Shown piece by piece: positions 59,042-64,000 of a stretch of 64,000 nt of DNA. The notes beneath the pieces were generated by a model. It was not told where the DNA came from. It ran no database searches and saw only the letters and a list, made by a program, of their open reading frames with translations. How positions within the stretch are numbered: the stretch's first letter is position 1; every line of letters starts with the position of its first letter. This stretch comes from an uncultured Methanoregula sp. (lineage in GTDB: Archaea > Halobacteriota > Methanomicrobia > Methanomicrobiales > Methanospirillaceae): assembly GCF_963677065.1 (NCBI RefSeq), contig NZ_OY781872.1, positions 2,413,419 through 2,477,418 on the forward strand, written 5' to 3'. The translations under genes and the position numbers were made by a program.

Positions 59042-60574
59042 TCATTCCGGCCCGGCCGGTTCCCGGGCCGGCATTGCACGATCGGGCAGGCCCGTTACCG
59101 GCAGCTCGGGAATTATCCGTACCGGTGCGGGTTCCGCAAGCGGGATTGCGCCGTTCTGCCGGTTGTTGCTCTTCTTTACCCCGTACAGGAAATAGACCAC
59201 GAGGCCGATGGCAAGCCAGAGGACAAAGAGCTGGTGGGAGAGGGTGTTTAAGTGGAATATCAGGAATAAGCAGAACCCGATGCAGAGGACCGGGATGACC
59301 GGGACCAGCGGGCACCGGAACGGGCGCACGAGTTCGGGCTTGTGGTACCGGAGCACGATAACACCGAGAGCAACGATCAGGAATGCAACGAGTGTCCCGA
59401 TATTCACGAGTTCGGCAACAATCGAGAGCGGGAAGAACCCGGCAACAAGGGACGTGACAACACCCGTGAACAGCGTGACGTTTGCCGGTGTCCGGGTCAC
59501 CGGGTGGATAGCCGAGAAGAGGCCCGGCAGGAGACCGTCCCGGGACATGGCATACAGGATCCGGCTCTGCCCGAAGATCATGACCAGCAGCACCGAGGTC
59601 ATGCCGCAGATGGCGCCGACCGAGATGAGTGCCGCAGCCCAGGAGAAGCCGATGTGCTCGAGGGCAAACGCGATTGGGGCGTTCACGGCCGCGGGGAGTG
59701 CCAGGTCCGACCAGGGAATGATGCCGGTGAGGACAATGGCGACAATGACGTACAGGACGATTGCCACGAGAAGAGACCCGATTATACCAATCGGCATGCT
59801 CTTCTGGGGATTTTCTGTCTCTTCGGCTGCAGTGACAACGGCATCGAAGCCGATGAACGCAAAGAAGACCACCGCGGCGCCCGAGAAGACGCCGAACCAC
59901 CCGAGCGGCGGCATGAACGGTTCCCAGTTTGCGGGCTGGATCGCACCGGCGCCGAGCACGATGAAGAGGAGGATGACAAAGATCTTGACGGCAACAATGA
60001 CCGCATTGGCTTTTGCGCTCTTCCCGGTCCCGCGGATGAGGAGAAATGTCAGGATAAGAACAATGAGGATGGCCGGGATGTTGATGATGCCCCCGTCCGT
60101 TCCGAGCGGATGCGAGAGCGCTGCCGGAAGCGGGAACCCGGCCGACGTGAGGAAGGCGCAGAAGTACCCGGACCAGCCGATGGCAACGGCCGAGATCGCA
60201 AGCCCGTACTCCAGGATGAGATCCCAGCCGATAATCCAGGCCCAGATCTCCCCGAGCGCCGTGTAGCAGTACGTGTACGCGCTCCCGGCAACAGGGATCA
60301 TGGCAGCAAATTCCGCATAGCAGAGGGCTGCAAAAAGACACGCGATACCGGCAATGATAAACGAGATCGGGAGTGCATTTCCTGCATGAAGTCCTGCTGC
60401 AACACCGGTCAGGACAAAGACACCGGTGCCGATGATCCCCCCAACCCCCATGATAACCAGGTCCGCTGGCCTGAGCACGCGTTTCAGGGCCGGCCTCCCG
60501 GCCGTACCGGACCCGGGTTCCCCGATGGCTTTTCGCCGGAACATAGGGTGACTGAATAAATCCATACCTGACAT
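59042..60574 (-). CDS. APC-family amino acid permease, copy 2
   Basis: A 510-aa homologue of the 56499 permease with the same landmarks: IIGTGVFVLTGVAAGLHAG, PVAGSAYTYCYTALGEIWAW and FFAFIGFDAVVTAAEETENP. The C-terminal tail is ~40 residues longer and Pro/Arg-rich. I start at the ATG at 60574 (MSGMDLFSHPMFRRK), whose MF(R/F)R context matches copy 1, rather than 42 codons upstream. An oligo-T inverted repeat (60683-60700) lies ahead of it. Confidence 0.89.
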   Translation of the reverse strand: MSGMDLFSHPMFRRKAIGEPGSGTAGRPALKRVLRPADLVIMGVGGIIGTGVFVLTGVAAGLHAGNALPISFIIAGIACLFAALCYAEFAAMIPVAGSAYTYCYTALGEIWAWIIGWDLILEYGLAISAVAIGWSGYFCAFLTSAGFPLPAALSHPLGTDGGIINIPAILIVLILTFLLIRGTGKSAKANAVIVAVKIFVILLFIVLGAGAIQPANWEPFMPPLGWFGVFSGAAVVFFAFIGFDAVVTAAEETENPQKSMPIGIIGSLLVAIVLYVIVAIVLTGIIPWSDLALPAAVNAPIAFALEHIGFSWAAALISVGAICGMTSVLLVMIFGQSRILYAMSRDGLLPGLFSAIHPVTRTPANVTLFTGVVTSLVAGFFPLSIVAELVNIGTLVAFLIVALGVIVLRYHKPELVRPFRCPLVPVIPVLCIGFCLFLIFHLNTLSHQLFVLWLAIGLVVYFLYGVKKSNNRQNGAIPLAEPAPVRIIPELPVTGLPDRAMPAREPAGPE

Positions 60575-60682
60575 AAGAGCCGCCGTACCCGGCCCCCTGC
60601 CACGCCCGTATCCGGCCCCGTCAGCAGTTCCCGGGATTATGTAGGAGTACTCGGAGCGGGTATTGGATAAATGAAAGGTTGG

Positions 60683-60700
60683 GTGAAAATTTTTTTTCAC
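60683..60700. promoter_or_regulatory. Inverted repeat GTGAAAA-N4-TTTTCAC
   Basis: Perfect 7-4-7 repeat in the divergent region between permease copy 2 and the histidine kinase. The same arms occur at 51803-51820. Looser versions occur at 60742-60759, 63822-63840 and 58151-58170. It may be a binding site or a bidirectional termination signal. Confidence 0.45.
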
Positions 60701-60836
60701 TCAAATCCCGCGTATTTTCTAAAACCAAGGCAGATTCTCACTGCAAATTTTTTTTCAGTCAACGCCTCATTTATGTGAGAACGGGAAGAAAGAATCCTAC
60801 CTTCCGGGCCCGGAGAGGGCTTACCAGATAACCCGG

Positions 60837-62279
60837 ATGGGGGACATTACCATGGTCCTTCTTGAGACACTGAACTATACCATACTCGCAAACCTTGCAC
60901 TGAGCCTGCCGATCGCGATAATAAGCATCTGGGGATATTTCCGGCTCGGGAAAATAACACCGCTCTATTTCGGTGCCGCCTATTTCCTCTTCTCCCTTTC
61001 CCACAGCATCCAGCTCTTCGAGATACCGGGAATTTTCCAGGCAGCGATCATCCCGATGAGGGTCTGCGGGTACTTCCTTGTGGCAGGGGGACTCTTTGGC
61101 CTTCTCCGGGAGATAATCGAACGGACAAAAGCCGAGGCTGCACAACGGGCAAGCGAGGAGCACCTATCCGCAGCCTTTGCCCAGACAGCTGTAGGCATTG
61201 CAGAATTCCTGCCAAACGGAACCATCTGCCGGTATAACCGTAAATTCAGCGAAATCCTCCGGGGAGAGAACACCGACTGGCTTAAGGAATCGATCTGGGA
61301 TTGCTTAACCCCGAACGATTACAAGGATCACCGCAGCGGGTTCGAATCGGTCCTGCTTGGAGCAAGTACGGAGTATTCCTGCGAGATGCAGGTGACAAGG
61401 AAAGACCGGTCCCGCATCTGGTGCAAGGTCTCGCTCTCCGCGGTGAAGGCAAAAGACGGCAGGCCGGACAATTTTACCCTTGTCCTGGACGACATCTCCG
61501 ATCTCAAGCATGCCGAGGAGGAGCTCTCCCAGCTCAATAGCCGGCTCGAAGAGCGGGTCCGCGAACGGACGATTGCGCTCCAGGAGATAAACGAGCGGCT
61601 CACCCGTGAGATCGACCAGAGGCGGGAGGCCGAAGAGCGGCTGAAAACATCCCTGCAGGAGAAAGAGATCCTCATAAAAGAGATCCACCACCGGGTCAAG
61701 AACAATCTCCAGGTGATCATAAGCCTCCTGTACCTGCAGGCCCAGAACATCAACGACCCGGCCCTTGCCGGGGCGCTGACCGACAGCCAGACCCGGGTCA
61801 AATCCATGGCGCTTGTCCACGAGAAGCTGTACCAGTCGCACAATGTGAGTTCGGTTGATTTCCAGGCATATCTTGAGAACCTGGTATCAAATCTCCTGAT
61901 AGCCTACGATATTGACCGGACGCGGGTCCGGGTCACGATCGCGGTTAAGGATCTCAGCCTTCCCTTGAACCCGGCCATATCGCTCGGGCTCATGATGAAC
62001 GAGCTGATCTCCAATGCATTGAAATATGCCTTCCCCGATGGCAGGACCGGCACCCTTGAGATCACCGGAACCGCAGACGAAGAGATGATCCGGATCCGGA
62101 TCCGGGACAATGGCAGGGGAATTCCTGAGAACTTTGACTGGAAGAATGCCAAATCCCTGGGCCTCCACCTGGTCCAGATGCTCACCCGGCAGCTGAAAGG
62201 ATCCGTTGAACTCTCGCGGAACGGGGGCACGGAATTTGCAATAACCATCCCGGCCCAGGCAGGAGCTGGTGCAGTATGA
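60837..62279 (+). CDS. PAS-domain histidine kinase (HisKA_2 type)
   Basis: A 480-aa sensor kinase. Three TM helices at the N-terminus (~10-95) are followed by a PAS domain (~105-230, with AFAQTAVGIAEFLPNGTICR), a coiled coil, and the HisKA_2 box EIHHRVKNNLQVI with the phospho-accepting His at 284. The ATP-binding HATPase domain has N, G1 and G2 boxes (MMNELISNALKYAFP, IRDNGRGIP, LGLHLVQML). An in-frame ATG at 60852 is an alternative. It overlaps the response regulator gene by four bases, so the two form one signalling pair. Confidence 0.9.
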   Translation: MGDITMVLLETLNYTILANLALSLPIAIISIWGYFRLGKITPLYFGAAYFLFSLSHSIQLFEIPGIFQAAIIPMRVCGYFLVAGGLFGLLREIIERTKAEAAQRASEEHLSAAFAQTAVGIAEFLPNGTICRYNRKFSEILRGENTDWLKESIWDCLTPNDYKDHRSGFESVLLGASTEYSCEMQVTRKDRSRIWCKVSLSAVKAKDGRPDNFTLVLDDISDLKHAEEELSQLNSRLEERVRERTIALQEINERLTREIDQRREAEERLKTSLQEKEILIKEIHHRVKNNLQVIISLLYLQAQNINDPALAGALTDSQTRVKSMALVHEKLYQSHNVSSVDFQAYLENLVSNLLIAYDIDRTRVRVTIAVKDLSLPLNPAISLGLMMNELISNALKYAFPDGRTGTLEITGTADEEMIRIRIRDNGRGIPENFDWKNAKSLGLHLVQMLTRQLKGSVELSRNGGTEFAITIPAQAGAGAV

Positions 62280-63202
62280 CCGTGCCCACCGTTATGGTTG
62301 TCGAGGATGAACTGATCATTGCAGAGAACTTGAAAGTCACCCTGACCGGTATGGGCTACGAGGTTCCCCCGGTTGCAGGAACCAGCGACGAGGCACTCAG
62401 CACAGCCGACAGCTGCCTCCCGGATCTCATCCTCATGGATATCATCCTTGAGGGCTCCCCGATCGACGGGGTCGAGACCGCCCGCCGGATCCGGAGCCGG
62501 CACGATATCCCGGTCGTCTTTGTGACCGCGTATGCCGACGATGAGACCCTGGAGCGGGTCAAGGTCACGGAACCTTCGGCCTATATCCTCAAGCCATTCA
62601 ATGAGCGGGAATTGTACTCTGCCATCGAACTGGCCCTCCACCGGCACCGGATCGAGCAGGAGGTCAAGAAACGGGATAATATTCTCTTTGCCATCAGTTT
62701 TGCAGTAGAATATTTCCTCCGGCACCAGAAGGAGAGCCGGAGTGCAAAGACCGGCCAGGCGGATACGTTCGAGCGCGGGATCCTCGAGATCCTCGAACAC
62801 ATGGGGCTCGCGGTCGAGGCCGGCTCGGTTGCCATTTTCCGGATGAACTCGGGGGAGGAGGCCGTCAGCGGGGCAAAGATCCAGTATATCTGGGTGGACC
62901 CGGCAACGCATCTTGTCCAGCCGTGTGGCAAGGATACGCAGATAACCTTCACCAAATCCCTCTGGCGCTCCCTGCTCGCCACCGGGAATTACATCTCCGG
63001 AAACATCGCGCTCTTCCCGGAAGAGGAGCGCCGTTTCTTCGAGCAGGCCGGGATCTCATCGGTCGCCATCATCCCGTTGTTCCGGAACGATATGCTCTGG
63101 GGCTTCATCGGGTTCTCCACAACGGTTCTTCGCCAGTGGTCCGAGACCGAGATGGAAGCGCTCAGGGTTGCCGGGAATATTGTCGGGGCCCTGATGGAGT
63201 GA
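62276..63202 (+). CDS. Response regulator with REC and GAF-like domains
   Basis: A 308-aa protein. The N-terminal receiver domain has phospho-acceptor Asp55 (DLILMDIILEG), acidic pair near residue 10, and the conserved Lys in YILKPF near 107. A GAF-like C-terminal domain (~135-308) follows with FRMNSGEEAV and FSTTVLRQWSETEMEALR. No DNA-binding domain, so output is probably protein-protein or ligand dependent. Start ATG overlaps the kinase stop (ATGA). Confidence 0.88.
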   Translation: MTVPTVMVVEDELIIAENLKVTLTGMGYEVPPVAGTSDEALSTADSCLPDLILMDIILEGSPIDGVETARRIRSRHDIPVVFVTAYADDETLERVKVTEPSAYILKPFNERELYSAIELALHRHRIEQEVKKRDNILFAISFAVEYFLRHQKESRSAKTGQADTFERGILEILEHMGLAVEAGSVAIFRMNSGEEAVSGAKIQYIWVDPATHLVQPCGKDTQITFTKSLWRSLLATGNYISGNIALFPEEERRFFEQAGISSVAIIPLFRNDMLWGFIGFSTTVLRQWSETEMEALRVAGNIVGALME

Positions 63203-63322
63203 GACCTGCCGGGGATCCAAAACTCTTTTGTGCAGTAACGGTGAAAGCAGGAGATCAAAAAAGGGGGGATACCGGTTTACCGGTACCCCTGCTGATCAGT
63301 ATGGCTGAATTGACGGGGCCGT

Positions 63323-63700
63323 CTACAGGACGTACTCGCGCAGTTTACTTGCAAGCTGGAGCTTCCGGTTCAGTTCCTGCTTCTTCTCTTTCTCGATCAT
63401 CCCGATGATGGCCGAGATGGGCCGGGCAAGTGAGTAGATCTTGACCGGCCGACCCCGGTTAGGAGTGTCCTCAGGCTCCCTGCTCGTTACCCACTTCTGC
63501 CTGAGCAGGGTTTGCATGGCAAGGCTCACTTCCGGCTGCCTCAGATCCGTTCCCCGTTCCATATCCCGGGAGGTTACGTCCCCGGCATTTGCCAGGTACA
63601 CAAGGACTTTTGCAATATTTTTTTTCAGTCCGATACCGATGAGAAGACGGGCAAATTCTTCTTCATGGTCCGTAAAAAACATAACGTTTGCGCTTCTCAT
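63323..63700 (-). CDS. TrmB/HTH-type transcriptional regulator
   Basis: A ~125-aa protein with a winged helix (~20-95): GIGLKKNIAKVLVYLANAG, TSRDMERGTDLRQPEVSLAMQ as the recognition helix, and a wing GRPVKIYSLARP. A C-terminal coiled coil (KEKKQELNRKLQLASKLRE) would dimerise it. The ATG at 63700 gives a normal family N-terminus (MRSANVMFF); the longer frame is unneeded. Target unknown; it ends downstream of the two-component pair. Confidence 0.8.
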   Translation of the reverse strand: MRSANVMFFTDHEEEFARLLIGIGLKKNIAKVLVYLANAGDVTSRDMERGTDLRQPEVSLAMQTLLRQKWVTSREPEDTPNRGRPVKIYSLARPISAIIGMIEKEKKQELNRKLQLASKLREYVL

Positions 63701-63971
63701 AAGCTCACATCCTCCGCACGATTCGGATCCGTTTATCCCTGGCATACAGGAATACCTGCGATCCGGCATCGCCGGAGATTACTTCAATATTCGTGGTAAT
63801 ATAAAATAAAAAGAGCGATAACTGAAAATTTTTTTTAACTTATTGGATAAAAACCCGATAATGAACCGTTCATACCCGGATCCGAATGTTCTGCACCCGT
63901 AATCTATCACAGGAGAGATCCGGAAAGAAGAGCATATTTTCCGGGCGCCATGCATGAGGGGATGGCGGGAT
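63701..63971. other. Intergenic/promoter region
   Basis: AT-rich, with a TATA-like run (ttcgtggtaatataaaataaaa, 63791-63812) and the oligo-T element (63822-63840). Serves as divergent promoter space for the regulator and the next gene on the plus strand. Confidence 0.45.
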
Positions 63972-64000
63972 ATGTATTCACCGGAACAGGTAGAATTTGT
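63972..64000 (+). CDS. Start of a gene running off the window
   Basis: An ATG in good context (GGCGGGAT upstream) reads MYSPEQVEF before the window ends. Nothing further can be said. A nearby ATG at 63950 in another frame is less likely. Confidence 0.35.

Noticed and set aside
58947..60559. Long frames (464 aa minus, 405 and 352 aa plus) overlapping permease copy 2
   Set aside because: Codon-bias shadows of a clear 12-TM transporter; composition unlike real proteins.

Overview
The window looks like chromosome of a methanogenic archaeon of the Methanomicrobiales, probably close to Methanoregula. The strongest marker is a full-length methyl-coenzyme M reductase activation protein A2 (AtwA). 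It sits with a DUF134 regulator, a DUF5320-like peptide and an Mrp/NBP35 ATPase. Coding sequence is mostly GC-rich, promoters are TATA-type, many genes carry GGAGG/GGTGA ribosome sites, and no rRNA, tRNA or CRISPR array was found. The genus is an inference; the methanogen assignment follows from AtwA.

Layout. 1-3 kb: end of a tRNA methyltransferase (TrmO) and a tungstate/molybdate ABC transporter lacking its binding protein in the window. 3-8 kb: Cys-rich protein, DUF134, DUF5320-like, AtwA and Mrp genes, bracketed by two paralogous ~105-aa proteins. 8-13.3 kb: ferritin-like lipoprotein, endonuclease/exonuclease/phosphatase enzyme, large TPR membrane protein. 13.3-21 kb: a repeat-rich mosaic with two ~0.58-kb direct repeats around a secreted zinc protease, a membrane-anchored homologue of its N-terminal domain, a PIN toxin-antitoxin module and duplicated copies of a two-gene unit.

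21.4-34.8 kb: an AT-rich island that reads as an acquired defence locus. Five genes run on the minus strand: a 2-TM protein, a DruA-like/P-loop fusion, an unknown 448-aa protein, a 1556-aa PD-(D/E)xK-like plus RuvB-like AAA protein, and a HEPN-like protein. They diverge from an XRE regulator and an SRA-HNH modification-dependent nuclease. I do not recognise this five-gene combination as a named system.

35-45.5 kb: an accessory graveyard of duplicated regulators, repeats of an unknown ~95-aa domain, a fused nucleotidyltransferase-HEPN protein, a frameshifted PIN toxin, an AAA/DUF4143 ATPase under tandem palindromes, and many gene fragments. 45.5-64 kb returns to ordinary sequence: an exported racemase-like lipoprotein, an isolated Cys-loop-receptor-type membrane domain, membrane transporters, a PrsW-type protease and a two-component pair. 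Within it, an ABC exporter, a 52-aa Cys/Trp-rich peptide with a near-perfect ribosome site and a multi-TM protein form a possible peptide-secretion locus (50.6-53.6 kb).
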